NCBI RefSeq assembly: GCF_032075065.1 | Contig: NZ_DAMAZC010000008.1 | Coordinates: 1-52,204 of the forward strand | Length of the DNA: 52,204 nucleotides | Source of the DNA: Atlantibacter sp032075065 | Lineage (GTDB): Bacteria; Pseudomonadota; Gammaproteobacteria; Enterobacterales; Enterobacteriaceae | Direction of reading: 5' to 3' | Part shown: positions 7,384-16,704 of the stretch, piece by piece | Layout: each line of letters begins with the position of its first letter | Numbering within the stretch: position 1 is the first letter of the stretch | Translations under genes and position numbers: made by a program | Notes under the pieces: generated by a model | The model's database searches: none | Told to the model about the DNA's origin: nothing | Seen by the model: the letters and a program-made list of their open reading frames with translations, nothing else

Positions 7384-9003
7384 TTAGTGTTTAATCAGAT
7401 ACATAGTCCGGGTATAGGCTACATCTTCCGGGTTAGTGATCGGATAGCCTTTGACCCAGGGCTTAATTAAACGCCCGTTGGTATACTGATAAATCGGGGC
7501 AATCGGCGCTTTTTCAGCGATGATTTTTTCCGCCTGGTTGTAATCGCTGTTACGCGCTTCCTGCGTGTTCTCCCGACTTGCCTGCTCCAGCACTTTGTCA
7601 TACGCCGGATCGTTGAAGCGCGAAATATTGCCGCTGTGGGTGGAGGTCAACAGTGAGAGGAAGGTCGACGGCTCGTTATAATCCCCTACCCAGGAGGCGC
7701 GGATCACATCGAAATTGCCGGTGTTACGGCTATCAATGTACGTTTTCCACTCCTGGTTTTGCAGCTTCACGTCCACCCCGAGATTCTTTTTCCACATCGA
7801 GGCCACCGCAATAGCGATTTTCTGGTGGTTTTCAGAGGTGTTATACAGCAGCGTCAGTTTCAGCGGCTTGTTCGGCCCGTAGCCTGCGGCCTGAAGCAGG
7901 GTTTTAGCCTGCGCGTTCAGCTCCTGCTGACTCATTTCCTCAAACATCGACGGCGTCGGCTTGAAGTCCGCCGTCACGTCCGGCGTGAATCGCCAGGCCG
8001 GTTTTTCCCCGGTGCCCAGCACTTTCTCCGCCATAATGCGCCGGTCGATGGTCATACTCAGCGCCAGCCTGACGCGCTGATCCGCCGTCGGGCCTTTCTG
8101 AGTATTAAACGCATAGTAATAGGTGCCGAGCTGCGGCGGCGTATACACCTGGCCGGGAATATCCTTCAGCAGCTTCTGATACATGTTTTTCGGGAAGGAT
8201 TCAGTGATGTCGATATCGCCCGCCAGATAGCGTTTAGTCGCGGCGGACTCCTGGTTAATCGGGATAAACGTGACTTTGCTGATCACCGTTTTGCCGTTAT
8301 CCCAGTAGTTTTTATTCGGCGTCGCCACCAGCTTTTCGTTCACTACCCGCTCGGTCAGGGTATACGCGCCGTTGCCCACCAGATTGCCGGGTTTGGTCCA
8401 TTCGCCGCCCCACTTTTCAATGGCGGCTTTCGGAGTGGGATAAAGCGAGAAGTTGGCCGTCAGGTTCGGGAAATAGGGTACCGGCTTGTCCAGCTCTACA
8501 CGCAATGTGGCGGCGTCGGGTGCGGAGACGCCCAGTTTATCGACAGGCATTTTGCCGTCGATAATCGCCTGAGCATTGGTAACGCCTGCCAGCGCGGCGA
8601 ACCAGGCGAAAGGCGAGGTGTTTTTTGGGTCGACCAGCCGCTGCCAGCTGTACACGAAATCCTGCGCGGTGACCGGCGTGCCGTCGGACCAGCGGGCATC
8701 GCTGCGCAGGCTAAAGGTCCAGACGCGGTTGTCGCTGCTCTGCCATTTCGTGGCCACGCCCGGCGTCAGTTCGCCTTTCTCGTTCTGGTTCACCAGCCCT
8801 TCAAACAGATCGCGGATCACCTGAATTTCCGGCAGCCCCACGGCCTTAACCGGATCCAGCGAGGCCGGTTCATCTTTGATATGGCGCACCAGCTCCTGTT
8901 TCTCCGCCAGCGCCGTGCCCTGCGGGACGTCCGCCGCAACGGCAGGTGTTAAGGCGCTCCCAGCCAGCAACGCGCCAGTTACCATACGCACCGGAAATTT
9001 CAT
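7384..9003 (-). CDS. mppA: Murein tripeptide-binding protein MppA
   Basis: A 539-residue periplasmic substrate-binding protein of the SBP family 5 (OppA-like) that captures the murein tripeptide L-Ala-gamma-D-Glu-meso-Dap and passes it to the Opp permease. A signal peptide ends near residue 23-24 (TPAVAA). Family features include 'EPASLDPVKA', 'WSDGTPVTAQDFVYSWQRL' and the conserved C-terminal 'PIYQYTNGRLIKPWV'. It is about E. coli length. Its neighbours mpaA and ycjG act on the same murein peptide after import, so the region is a peptidoglycan-recycling cluster. OppA is the closest alternative, but the residue pattern and the context favour MppA. Confidence 0.92.
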   Translation of the reverse strand: MKFPVRMVTGALLAGSALTPAVAADVPQGTALAEKQELVRHIKDEPASLDPVKAVGLPEIQVIRDLFEGLVNQNEKGELTPGVATKWQSSDNRVWTFSLRSDARWSDGTPVTAQDFVYSWQRLVDPKNTSPFAWFAALAGVTNAQAIIDGKMPVDKLGVSAPDAATLRVELDKPVPYFPNLTANFSLYPTPKAAIEKWGGEWTKPGNLVGNGAYTLTERVVNEKLVATPNKNYWDNGKTVISKVTFIPINQESAATKRYLAGDIDITESFPKNMYQKLLKDIPGQVYTPPQLGTYYYAFNTQKGPTADQRVRLALSMTIDRRIMAEKVLGTGEKPAWRFTPDVTADFKPTPSMFEEMSQQELNAQAKTLLQAAGYGPNKPLKLTLLYNTSENHQKIAIAVASMWKKNLGVDVKLQNQEWKTYIDSRNTGNFDVIRASWVGDYNEPSTFLSLLTSTHSGNISRFNDPAYDKVLEQASRENTQEARNSDYNQAEKIIAEKAPIAPIYQYTNGRLIKPWVKGYPITNPEDVAYTRTMYLIKH

Positions 9004-9207
9004 TCCAACCCCCTAAACTCAACGATACCGACGCGTCTTTACAGGCGGCCAGCTGATTATTAATTGGCGTTAATTATTTGTTTTGACGTAATGAAATGCA
9101 AACGCCGACGGTGATTTATCTTCAGAAATGTGGACAGGCGCAGGCAGTTGATTTCCGGGCGCTTTTGCTCAACACTCATCTCATCACCCCTTCAAGGAAA
9201 GATAATT

Positions 9208-9921
9208 ATGACGACGTTACGCCCTCGCTCGCAGCGCGGCCATTTCCCTCCCGGCGCGGAACGCTACGGAAAAAGCGTATTAGGCGCGCCGTTACTGTGG
9301 TTCCCGGCCCCGGAGGCCAGCGAAAATGCCGGCCTGATCCTGGCGGGCACGCACGGCGATGAAAACGCCGCCATGGTAACGCTCTCCTGCGCCCTGCGCG
9401 CCCTGGAACCGAAACATCGTCATCATCATGTGGTGTTGGCGGTCAATCCCGACGGTTGCCAGCTGGGGTTGCGCGCCAATGCGCACGGTGTGGATTTAAA
9501 CCGCAACTTTCCGGCGGCTAACTGGAAAGCGGGCGACACGGTGTACCGCTGGAACAGCGCGGCGGACAAGCGCGATGTAGTGTTGTCCACCGGTGAAAAG
9601 CCCGGTTCAGAGCCGGAAACCGTGGCGCTGTGTCAGTTGATTCATCAAATTGCGCCACGCTGGGTGGTTTCGTTTCACGATCCGCTGGCCTGCATTGAAG
9701 ATCCGGGCAGCAGCGCCCTTGGGCAGTGGCTGGCGCAGGCGTTCGATCTGCCGCTTGTCACGAGCGTCGGCTATGCCACTCCCGGTTCCTTCGGCAGTTG
9801 GTGCGCAGACATCAATCTGCCCTGCATCACCGCCGAATTTCCGCCCATCTCCGCCGATGAGGCCAGCGAGCGCTATCTTGACGCCATGACGGCGCTGCTG
9901 CACTGGCAGCCTTACAGGTGA
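9208..9921 (+). CDS. mpaA: Murein peptide amidase A (MpaA)
   Basis: A 237-residue M14 zinc carboxypeptidase of the cytoplasm that cleaves the gamma-D-Glu-meso-Dap bond of imported murein tripeptide. Zinc ligands are His49 and Glu52 in GTHGDEN, with a third His in the later 'VSFHDP' motif. The ATG at 9208 is chosen over a longer frame beginning at 9130, because AAGGA lies 9 nt upstream and the protein then starts as E. coli MpaA does (M-T-x-x-R-P-R). It runs convergently into ycjG, overlapping it by 10 nt at the 3' ends. Confidence 0.95.
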   Translation: MTTLRPRSQRGHFPPGAERYGKSVLGAPLLWFPAPEASENAGLILAGTHGDENAAMVTLSCALRALEPKHRHHHVVLAVNPDGCQLGLRANAHGVDLNRNFPAANWKAGDTVYRWNSAADKRDVVLSTGEKPGSEPETVALCQLIHQIAPRWVVSFHDPLACIEDPGSSALGQWLAQAFDLPLVTSVGYATPGSFGSWCADINLPCITAEFPPISADEASERYLDAMTALLHWQPYR

Positions 9922-10877
9922 ATCGCCCCGGTTGAGAAATTAAGCGCCGGCTGCACGTCCACCGCCAGCCACGTGGGGCCGTCGAGATCGGCGAAACGCG
10001 CCTGCACGCTTAGCGGCAAGGCGGCGCTGATGGCCCGCGAGGTGCAAAGCATGCAGCCGAGCATCACTTCAAAACCCTGCTCACGCGCGGCCTCGCTTAA
10101 CAGCAGCGCCTCGGTCAGGCCGCCGGTTTTATCCAGCTTGATATTGACCATCTCATAGCGCCGCGCCAGCCCCGCCAGCGATGCCCGGGTATGGCAGCTT
10201 TCATCGGCGCAAATCGGCAGCGGATGGATAAAGTTCTCCAACTGACTGTCTTCCGCCGCAGGTAGCGGTTGCTCCAGCATCGCCACGCCCAAATCCGCCA
10301 GCAACTGGCAGCGCGCCGCCAGACCATCGGCAGACCAGGATTCATTAGCATCGACAATCAGCGTCGCGTTGGGCGCGGCAGCGCGGATCGCCACCATCCG
10401 TTCGGTAATCAACCGGTCGTCGAGCTTGATTTTCAGCAGCCGCGCGCCTTTATCCCACAGCACCGCCGCCGAACCGGCCATCTGCTCCGGCGTGCCGATG
10501 CTGACGGTTTGCGCGGTTAGTACAAACTCCGGCAATGTGACGCCCAGCAGCCCGCTCAGCGGCTTCCCTGCACGGCGCGCCTCAAGATCCCACAGCGCGC
10601 AGTCCAGCGCGTTGCGCGCCGCGCCGGCGGGGAGCAGCGTCTGGAGCGCCTCGCGGCTGGCACCCGCTTCCAGCGGTTCCACTACGGTCATGATCTGCGC
10701 CATCACCGATTCAACGCTCTCGCCATAGCGCGGATAAGGGGTACATTCCCCCACGCCCTTCACGCCGTCCTGCTCAATTTCTACCACCACAACTACCGCT
10801 TCATTGCGCGTCCCGCGCGAAATAACAAACGGCGAATGCAGGGGCCAGGATTCCTGATAGACCTTTACGCTGCGCAT
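9912..10877 (-). CDS. ycjG: L-Ala-D/L-Glu epimerase YcjG
   Basis: A 321-residue enolase-superfamily enzyme that epimerises L-Ala-D-Glu to L-Ala-L-Glu during recycling of murein peptide. Lys149/Lys151 (LKIKLD) and Lys247 (IKLDKTGG) are the general acid/base pair, and Asp176, Glu202 and Asp225 are the Mg2+ ligands, all at the E. coli positions. Together with MppA and MpaA it completes a short pathway from periplasmic tripeptide to degradable dipeptide. Confidence 0.96.
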   Translation of the reverse strand: MRSVKVYQESWPLHSPFVISRGTRNEAVVVVVEIEQDGVKGVGECTPYPRYGESVESVMAQIMTVVEPLEAGASREALQTLLPAGAARNALDCALWDLEARRAGKPLSGLLGVTLPEFVLTAQTVSIGTPEQMAGSAAVLWDKGARLLKIKLDDRLITERMVAIRAAAPNATLIVDANESWSADGLAARCQLLADLGVAMLEQPLPAAEDSQLENFIHPLPICADESCHTRASLAGLARRYEMVNIKLDKTGGLTEALLLSEAAREQGFEVMLGCMLCTSRAISAALPLSVQARFADLDGPTWLAVDVQPALNFSTGAIHL

Positions 10878-11014
10878 TTATTTAGCCTCTCCAATGGTTT
10901 GCTCCAGTATAGCGAGCGAATTTACAGGCCGCTGAATCAGTTTTTTATATTCATCTGTTGAATGATGGCATACACTGTCGGCGACGTTAACTATATGTAA
11001 ACAGGAAGATAACT

Positions 11015-11518
11015 ATGTCACAAATCGTTCATTTTCAGGGCAATCCGGTATCCGTAGTCGGTCAGATCCCGGCGCAAGGTAGCAAAGCACAGCCCTTCAG
11101 CCTGGTGGCAAAAGATCTGTCTGACGTTACGCTTGGCCAATTTGCCGGCAAACGTAAGGTCCTGAATATTTTCCCAAGCATTGATACCGGCGTGTGCGCT
11201 GCGTCAGTGCGTAAATTCAACCAACTGGCGACCAGCGTGGATAACACCGTGGTGCTGTGCATCTCCGCTGACCTGCCGTTCGCCCAGTCGCGTTTCTGTG
11301 GCGCGGAAGGCCTGAGCAACGTCATCACCCTGTCCACCCTGCGTAATCCGCAGTTCCAGCAGGACTACGGCGTGGGCATTGAAGAAGGCGCGCTGAAAGG
11401 CCTGACCGCTCGCGCAGTAGTGGTGATCAACGAGCAGGATGAAGTGGTATTCAGCGAACTGGTGAATGAAATCACCCACGAGCCGAACTACGACGCCGCT
11501 CTGGAAGCACTGAAATAA
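11015..11518 (+). CDS. tpx: Thiol peroxidase Tpx
   Basis: A 167-residue atypical 2-Cys peroxiredoxin that reduces hydrogen and alkyl hydroperoxides with thioredoxin as donor. The peroxidatic Cys61 (DTGVCAAS) and resolving Cys95 (QSRFCGAEG) are both present. It is single-gene: TACACT (10971-10976) is a likely -10 element, AGGA precedes the ATG, and a strong terminator follows the stop. Confidence 0.97.
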   Translation: MSQIVHFQGNPVSVVGQIPAQGSKAQPFSLVAKDLSDVTLGQFAGKRKVLNIFPSIDTGVCAASVRKFNQLATSVDNTVVLCISADLPFAQSRFCGAEGLSNVITLSTLRNPQFQQDYGVGIEEGALKGLTARAVVVINEQDEVVFSELVNEITHEPNYDAALEALK

Positions 11519-11520
11519 CA

Positions 11521-11545
11521 AAAGGGGGCGTTAAGCCCCCTTCTT
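11521..11545. terminator. Bidirectional terminator between tpx and tyrR
   Basis: Stem GGGGGC / GCCCCC with loop GTTAA. On the minus strand it is followed by TTTTGTT, on the plus strand by TTCTTCTT, so it can serve both converging genes. Confidence 0.8.
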
Positions 11546-11561
11546 CTTCGCCTGATAACCG

Positions 11562-13124
11562 CTACTCTTCGCCCTTCTTCTGGCTTAATCCATATTCACG
11601 CAGTTTGTTGGCAATCGCGGTATGTGATACGCCCAGGCGCTTCGCCAGCTTGCGGGTGCTGGGATAGCTGCGATAAAGCTGGGTCAATACCGAACGCTCG
11701 AAACGCCGGGTGATCTCGTCCAGCGAACCGTCCATCGCCTCTTCGCCAACCGGCAGCGATCCGGCGTCGAAATCCGGCAGCAAAATATCCTGCGCGCGCA
11801 GCTCATAGCCTTCCAACTGGGTCAATGCCCGGTATACGGCGTTTTTCAGCTGGCGCACATTGCCCGGCCAGCCGTAGCGGGTCAGCATACTGCTCAGATC
11901 GCTGGACAGCTTGGGACGCGCCACGCCCTGTTCGTCGGCAAAACGCGCCACAAACAGTTCGGTCAGCGGCATGATGTCCTGCGGACGATCGCGCAGCGGC
12001 GGCAGGTTAAGGGTCAGCACGTTAAGGCGATAGTAGAGATCCTCCCGGAACGTGCCCTTCTGCACCATCTCCACCAGGTTTTTCTGCGTAGCGCAGATCA
12101 CCCGCACATCGACATGCACTTCGTGCTCCTCGCCGACGCGCCGGAAAGTGCCGTCATTCAGGAAGCGCAGCAGCTTAGTTTGCATACGCGGCGACATTTC
12201 GCCGATCTCATCCAGCAGCACCGAACCGCCGTTGGCCTGCTCGAAGAAGCCTTTTTTACCTTCCGTCGCGTTGGCGTAAGCGCCCGGCGCGTGGCCGAAC
12301 AGCTCGCTTTCCACCACGTCCTCCGGGATAGAGCCGCAGTTAAGCGCCAGATAGGGTTTCTCAGCGCGCGGGCTGGCATGATGGCAGGCGCGGGCCAGTT
12401 GATCTTTACCGGTGCCGGTATCGCCGACAATCAGCAGCGGCGCATTAAGCATGGCGAACTTACGCGCCTGCTCTACCACCTGACGCATCCGCGGGCTGAC
12501 CGCGACGATCTGGCTGAACGCGCTGGCATCGAGGCTCGACAGGTTTTGCAGCTGGCGGCCCATACGCACCGTGGAGCGCAGCATCACCACCGCGCCAATC
12601 AGCGTGTTGACGCCTTTATCCTCTTCCAGATGCACCGGCGTAATTTCCATCAGGAAGTTCTGGCCGCTGATGATTACATGTTCGGAATGGGATTCTACCG
12701 GGTCGCTATCCAGCCAGCGCTGGAAGTTGAAACTGTTAATCAGCGCGCCGGCGTTATGGTTACGCAGCTTCGCTTCGCTCATGGCGAACAGCGCGCAGCT
12801 GGCAGGGTTAGCCCGTTCCACTTTGCTTTTTAAATCCAGCGATAGCACCGCTTCCGGCAACGCTTCCAGCAATGCCGCCAGGGCGCGGTTTTCCCGCTCC
12901 GACGGCATCCATGGCACGGTGCGCACATCGGTCACACCTGAGATGCGGCGAATTTCCGCCATCAGGCTGCTGAATGAATCAAAATCAAGGGTGGAAAAGT
13001 TGAGGTAGATACGCCCGATAGGGTCAATTTCGATTCCGCGCAGGTCAATGCTGCGCAGCACCAGTAAATCCAGCAATTCTCGGGTAAGACCGATTCGGTC
13101 TTCGCAAAATACTTCCAGACGCAT
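11562..13124 (-). CDS. tyrR: Transcriptional regulator TyrR
   Basis: A 520-residue regulator of aromatic amino acid synthesis and transport. Domains in order: N-terminal ACT-like domain (from MRLEVFCEDRIGLT), PAS domain (about 75-190), AAA+ domain with Walker A GDTGTGKD at 234-241, and a C-terminal Fis-type helix-turn-helix (KLAKRLGVSHTAIANKL). The loop that is GAFTGA in sigma-54 activators reads GAYANA, as expected of TyrR, which works with sigma-70. The ATG at 13124 (AAGG 8 nt upstream) is preferred to 13139, since it gives the E. coli N-terminus. A TyrR box upstream indicates self-regulation. Confidence 0.97.
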   Translation of the reverse strand: MRLEVFCEDRIGLTRELLDLLVLRSIDLRGIEIDPIGRIYLNFSTLDFDSFSSLMAEIRRISGVTDVRTVPWMPSERENRALAALLEALPEAVLSLDLKSKVERANPASCALFAMSEAKLRNHNAGALINSFNFQRWLDSDPVESHSEHVIISGQNFLMEITPVHLEEDKGVNTLIGAVVMLRSTVRMGRQLQNLSSLDASAFSQIVAVSPRMRQVVEQARKFAMLNAPLLIVGDTGTGKDQLARACHHASPRAEKPYLALNCGSIPEDVVESELFGHAPGAYANATEGKKGFFEQANGGSVLLDEIGEMSPRMQTKLLRFLNDGTFRRVGEEHEVHVDVRVICATQKNLVEMVQKGTFREDLYYRLNVLTLNLPPLRDRPQDIMPLTELFVARFADEQGVARPKLSSDLSSMLTRYGWPGNVRQLKNAVYRALTQLEGYELRAQDILLPDFDAGSLPVGEEAMDGSLDEITRRFERSVLTQLYRSYPSTRKLAKRLGVSHTAIANKLREYGLSQKKGEE

Positions 13125-13197
13125 GGGGGTAACCTTCATGCTTAAGGGCCAATGACGGGGCGATGATACTCAAGATAACCTTCACCAGGAAGATGTC

Positions 13198-13215
13198 TGT
13201 CAACAATCATTGACA
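13198..13215. promoter_or_regulatory. TyrR box upstream of tyrR
   Basis: TGTCAA-N6-TTGACA fits the TyrR consensus TGTAAA-N6-TTTACA, keeping the outer TGT and ACA. It lies about 75 bp before the tyrR start, consistent with the known self-repression of tyrR in E. coli. Confidence 0.75.
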
Positions 13216-13272
13216 GTATGGCGGAAAATTGGGCGCTGCGCCGTAAAGTTAAACGTTCACAGCGCTGAAGGG

Positions 13273-14325
13273 TCAGTTATCGCGCGGTTTCTTTTGCAAG
13301 GTTTCTTTCACCTGGGTCAGCAACTGGCGGCGGAAATCACCGAGACGCGGCTTATCGTCAAGCCACGGCAACGGGCGGCACAGTTCCATTGCCTTGATGC
13401 CGAGACGCGCTGTCAGCAAGCCAGCGCCAATGCCCTGCGCCGCACGCGCGGAGAGCCGCGCCGCCAGATCCTGCGACATCCAGTCCAGACCGATTTCGCG
13501 CACCATTTCGCTGGCCCCGGCAAAGGCGATATTCAGCAGCACCAGCCGGAACAGGCGGATGCGGCTGAAATAGCCCAGCTCAATGCCGTACAGCGCGGCG
13601 ATGCGGTTGATCAAACGTAAATTGCGCCAGGCGATAAACGCCATATCCACCAGCGCCAGCGGGCTGACGGCGATCATCAGGGTGGACTCCGCCGCCGAGC
13701 GGCTGATTTCGCGCCGCGCCTGGCTATCCAGCACCGGCTGCACCAGATGGGCGTACAGCTCGACAATCTCCCGATCATTATGGGTTTCATGGATGGCGGC
13801 ATACCAGCGCTGTAGCGCCGGATGGCCCTGGTCCAGACCGGCCTGACGCGCCAGTTTTTCGCAGAACGCCCGCCCCTTGCCCATGCCGTGACTGGTCAGC
13901 AGTTCCCGCGCCTCATCGCGTTCGGTGGCCCGCTCGCGCAAACGGTGCAAACGCCGCCATTCAGTGCCCACCGCCCCAACGCCCGCCGCAACAATCAGCC
14001 CGCCCGCCGCCAGCTCGCCAAGCGCGATCCAGTCCTGGGTTTGCCAGGCGGTTAGGGTCCATTGTACGCCTTGCGCCACCACGCTGACGCCGAACAGCGC
14101 CAGCCCGGCGGTGACCATACGCCGCCACAGGCTGCGTTTGGGCCGCAGCGCGGCTTCCACCACGGCTTCGGCCTGGCCGTCGTCCGGCTCCAGCTCGGCG
14201 GCGAGCGCCGGTGTGAACAGCTCCGCTTCCGGCTCGCTAAACGCCTGGGCGCTTTTGATCTGCGGTTCCCGATCCGCCTGGAGCGGCTCGGCGAAATCGA
14301 TTCGCGGTTTTAACGGCTCGCTCAT
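13273..14325 (-). CDS. ycjF: Inner-membrane protein YcjF (DUF697)
   Basis: A 350-residue membrane protein of the YcjF/DUF697 family. A polar N-terminus of about 65 residues is followed by two hydrophobic segments (about 70-95 and 100-118) and further hydrophobic stretches in the C-terminal half (about 205-260). It overlaps ycjX by 4 nt (ATGA), so both are made from one mRNA. In E. coli the pair is transcribed with or next to the psp genes and is induced by envelope stress; the biochemical role is not known. Confidence 0.93.
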   Translation of the reverse strand: MSEPLKPRIDFAEPLQADREPQIKSAQAFSEPEAELFTPALAAELEPDDGQAEAVVEAALRPKRSLWRRMVTAGLALFGVSVVAQGVQWTLTAWQTQDWIALGELAAGGLIVAAGVGAVGTEWRRLHRLRERATERDEARELLTSHGMGKGRAFCEKLARQAGLDQGHPALQRWYAAIHETHNDREIVELYAHLVQPVLDSQARREISRSAAESTLMIAVSPLALVDMAFIAWRNLRLINRIAALYGIELGYFSRIRLFRLVLLNIAFAGASEMVREIGLDWMSQDLAARLSARAAQGIGAGLLTARLGIKAMELCRPLPWLDDKPRLGDFRRQLLTQVKETLQKKPRDN

Positions 14326-15719
14326 CGCAATTTATCTCCTATTAAAAACTCCAGCGCCGCGTCCAGCCGGATATGCGGCAGGGGCGTATCCACCGTCATC
14401 CGCTGGGGGCGAAACTGTTCAAACTGAAATCCCTGGTTTTCCCAGAAGGCGTTGCCCGGCAGGCGGGCCGGCACTTCGCCAGGGTAAACCGTCAGCGGCG
14501 CGCCGTCGCTTAATCGGTGACCGCGTAACGCCGGGATTTTTTCACCTTTCACGTCCACCAACCCGCTTTGCGTGGCCTGCACCGACGCCAGCCCGAGACA
14601 GTCCATGCTGATACCTTCAAACGCCGCGTTTTGCCAGGCGTCCTGCACCAGTTGCTGTAGCAGCGACACCATATTGGCGTGCTGATCGGCGGTGATATGG
14701 TCGGCTTTGGTGGCGGCAAACAGCAGCTTGTCGATCACCGGGGAGAACATGCGGCGGAACAGCGTGCGCTGCCCGTAGTGGAAGCTTTGCATCAGTTGCG
14801 TCAATGCCAGACGCATATCGTTAAACGCCTGCGGCCCGCTGTTGAGCGGTTGCAGGCAGTCCACCAGCACAATCTGGCGGTCAAAGCGCAGGAAGTGATC
14901 TTTATAAAAGCCTTTAACCACTTTTTCGCAGTAGTAGCGATAGCGTTCGCGCAGCATCCCGGCGTTGGTGGATTTATCCGCCTGAGCCAGGCGCGATTCG
15001 CCCACGCCGTCTACGTCCGGCCAGGGGAAAAATTGCAGCGCGGGCGCGCCCGCCATGTCGCCGGGCAGCACAAAGCGCCCCGGCTGGATAAAGTGCAGCC
15101 CTTCGCGTTTACAGGTGTGCAGATAGTCGGTCCAGGCTTCGGCAATCGCCGCAAGACGGTTTTCATCGGCGGGCGCGAGCGGATCGAGCCCGTCGCACAG
15201 CTTGCGCCATTGCTGGGACCAGTTTTCGCGGTCGCCCTTGAGCAGCCCGGTCATCTGCCGCGACCAGCTCAGATAATCCTGGGCCAGCATTGGCAAATCC
15301 AGTAGCCATTCGCCCGGATAATCGACGATTTCCAGGTACAAAGTTGAAGTGTCTTTAAAGTGGCGCAGCAGGGATTCATTGGATCGGTAGCGCAGCGCGA
15401 GGCGCATTTCGCTAACGCCACGGGTTGGCGTCGGCCAGGTGGGCGGTTCGCCGTACAGCTGCGCCAGCCCTTCATCGTAGGTAAAGCGCGCCACGCCCAA
15501 ATCGCGCTGCGGCACGCGCTTGACGCCCAGCAGCCGCTCTTCGCGCACCGCGTTCAGCAGCGGCAGACGCGCGCCGGCGTGAAGGTTCAACAGTTGATTC
15601 ACCATGGCGGTGATAAACGCCGTTTTGCCGCTGCGGCTCAGGCCAGTGACGGCCAACCGCAGATGGCGATCGACGCCGCGGTTGACCAGCGCATTGAGTT
15701 CAGTCTTGATTCGCTTCAT
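14322..15719 (-). CDS. ycjX: P-loop NTPase YcjX (DUF463)
   Basis: A 465-residue GTPase-like protein of the DUF463 family, same length as E. coli YcjX. The Walker A motif is GLSRSGKT near residues 26-33, followed by 'VDYPGEWLLDLPML', a switch-like aspartate segment. The ATG at 15719 (AGG 6 nt upstream) gives the E. coli N-terminus MKR; the longer frame from 15740 is less likely. It stands directly after pspD, because pspE and the ycjM-W cluster found in E. coli are absent here, so it may be read as part of the psp transcript. Confidence 0.95.
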   Translation of the reverse strand: MKRIKTELNALVNRGVDRHLRLAVTGLSRSGKTAFITAMVNQLLNLHAGARLPLLNAVREERLLGVKRVPQRDLGVARFTYDEGLAQLYGEPPTWPTPTRGVSEMRLALRYRSNESLLRHFKDTSTLYLEIVDYPGEWLLDLPMLAQDYLSWSRQMTGLLKGDRENWSQQWRKLCDGLDPLAPADENRLAAIAEAWTDYLHTCKREGLHFIQPGRFVLPGDMAGAPALQFFPWPDVDGVGESRLAQADKSTNAGMLRERYRYYCEKVVKGFYKDHFLRFDRQIVLVDCLQPLNSGPQAFNDMRLALTQLMQSFHYGQRTLFRRMFSPVIDKLLFAATKADHITADQHANMVSLLQQLVQDAWQNAAFEGISMDCLGLASVQATQSGLVDVKGEKIPALRGHRLSDGAPLTVYPGEVPARLPGNAFWENQGFQFEQFRPQRMTVDTPLPHIRLDAALEFLIGDKLR

Positions 15720-15821
15720 CGTCATCCTGTTTTCGAACAAGCGTATTGATAAGGGTATTATGGGGATGATTTAGCGGTCAGGCACGTCCCCGTTGTGCCC
15801 TTGCGATGCGTTTTTTGTGAA

Positions 15822-16046
15822 TCAGGGTTTGAAATTGCGCGACAATCGGGTCGCCAGGCGTTTTAACAGCGGTTCGAGGGCGAAGGCCAACAGCATTTTA
15901 ACCGGTCGGCGCGCGACCGACTTCACCGCCCAGCCTGCTACGCCCGCAGGCCCGTAACGCAATGCGCCGAGAATGATCAGTTTACCGGCCAGTTTCAGGC
16001 CGGGACGCGCTTTCACAGAAGCCTGCTGCCAACGGGTTGGTTTCAT
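15822..16046 (-). CDS. pspD: Phage shock protein PspD
   Basis: A 74-residue basic protein, one residue longer than E. coli PspD, with a hydrophobic/amphipathic middle (KLIILGALRYGPAGVAGWAV, about 22-41). It is peripheral to the inner membrane, is co-expressed with PspA-C and has no firmly known role. It follows pspC by 18 nt in the operon. Confidence 0.93.
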   Translation of the reverse strand: MKPTRWQQASVKARPGLKLAGKLIILGALRYGPAGVAGWAVKSVARRPVKMLLAFALEPLLKRLATRLSRNFKP

Positions 16047-16064
16047 TCGCTCTCCAGTTAATGG

Positions 16065-16424
16065 TTAAAGCTGACGAAAACGGCTGCGCAAGGTGAACGT
16101 GTCGGAAGTGACATAACGCTCCATTGCGCGTAAACGCTGCTCGGATTCGGCCAGTTGGGCATCGGCGTCGTTCAGCAAATCACCGCTGCGCGGCGCGCCT
16201 TCGCCCTGCTCTGCGCCTTCCGGCATCGGGTCGAGAATAAACGTCAGGGCGATATACGCCACCAGGGTAAAAAAGAACAGACCAAAGAACATCGACAGCA
16301 CCACGATCAGGCGCACCAACTTCACCGGCACGTCGAGATACTGAGCGATGCCCGCGCATACCCCTTTAACCATGCCCTGCTGGGGAATACGCCACAGTTT
16401 GCGATTTCCAAAAGAGGTGGTCAT
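16065..16424 (-). CDS. pspC: Phage shock protein PspC
   Basis: A 119-residue inner-membrane protein with the PspC domain: 'RIPQQGMVKGVCAGIAQYLDVPVKLVRLIVV' opening and a membrane segment at about 36-68. With PspB it senses envelope stress and draws PspA away from PspF. It overlaps pspB by one base (TAATG). Confidence 0.96.
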   Translation of the reverse strand: MTTSFGNRKLWRIPQQGMVKGVCAGIAQYLDVPVKLVRLIVVLSMFFGLFFFTLVAYIALTFILDPMPEGAEQGEGAPRSGDLLNDADAQLAESEQRLRAMERYVTSDTFTLRSRFRQL

Positions 16425-16648
16425 TAGTCATTTCTCCAGTTGGGGTGTTCAGCATCCAGAATCTGCTCCAGCGACTGAATGCGTTCGCGCATCCGGCGAG
16501 CCTCTTCAGTCAATTGCGCCAGGCGCTGCTGTTCGCTTTGCGTTAACTCGCTGCGCGAGCTGCGATTGCTGTAGTGCAGCCACAGCCAAATCGGCGCGAC
16601 GAACAGCACGAAAATGGTTAGCGGTATGGCGAGAAAAAGTGCGCTCAT
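16424..16648 (-). CDS. pspB: Phage shock protein PspB
   Basis: A 74-residue protein with one N-terminal membrane helix (about 4-26) and a cytoplasmic leucine-zipper-like coiled coil (about 35-68, EQQRLAQLTEEARRMRERIQ). It works with PspC in stress sensing. It lies 56 nt after pspA. Confidence 0.96.
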   Translation of the reverse strand: MSALFLAIPLTIFVLFVAPIWLWLHYSNRSSRSELTQSEQQRLAQLTEEARRMRERIQSLEQILDAEHPNWRND

Positions 16649-16704
16649 GTGTACTCCTTGACAGTAAAAGCGCTGCGGCGCATCACGTCACCGCAGCAAA
16701 GTTT

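Noticed and set aside
12200..12300. Damaged GAFTGA motif in TyrR as a sign of gene decay
   Set aside because: TyrR normally lacks GAFTGA because it works with sigma-70 polymerase; this is the family state.
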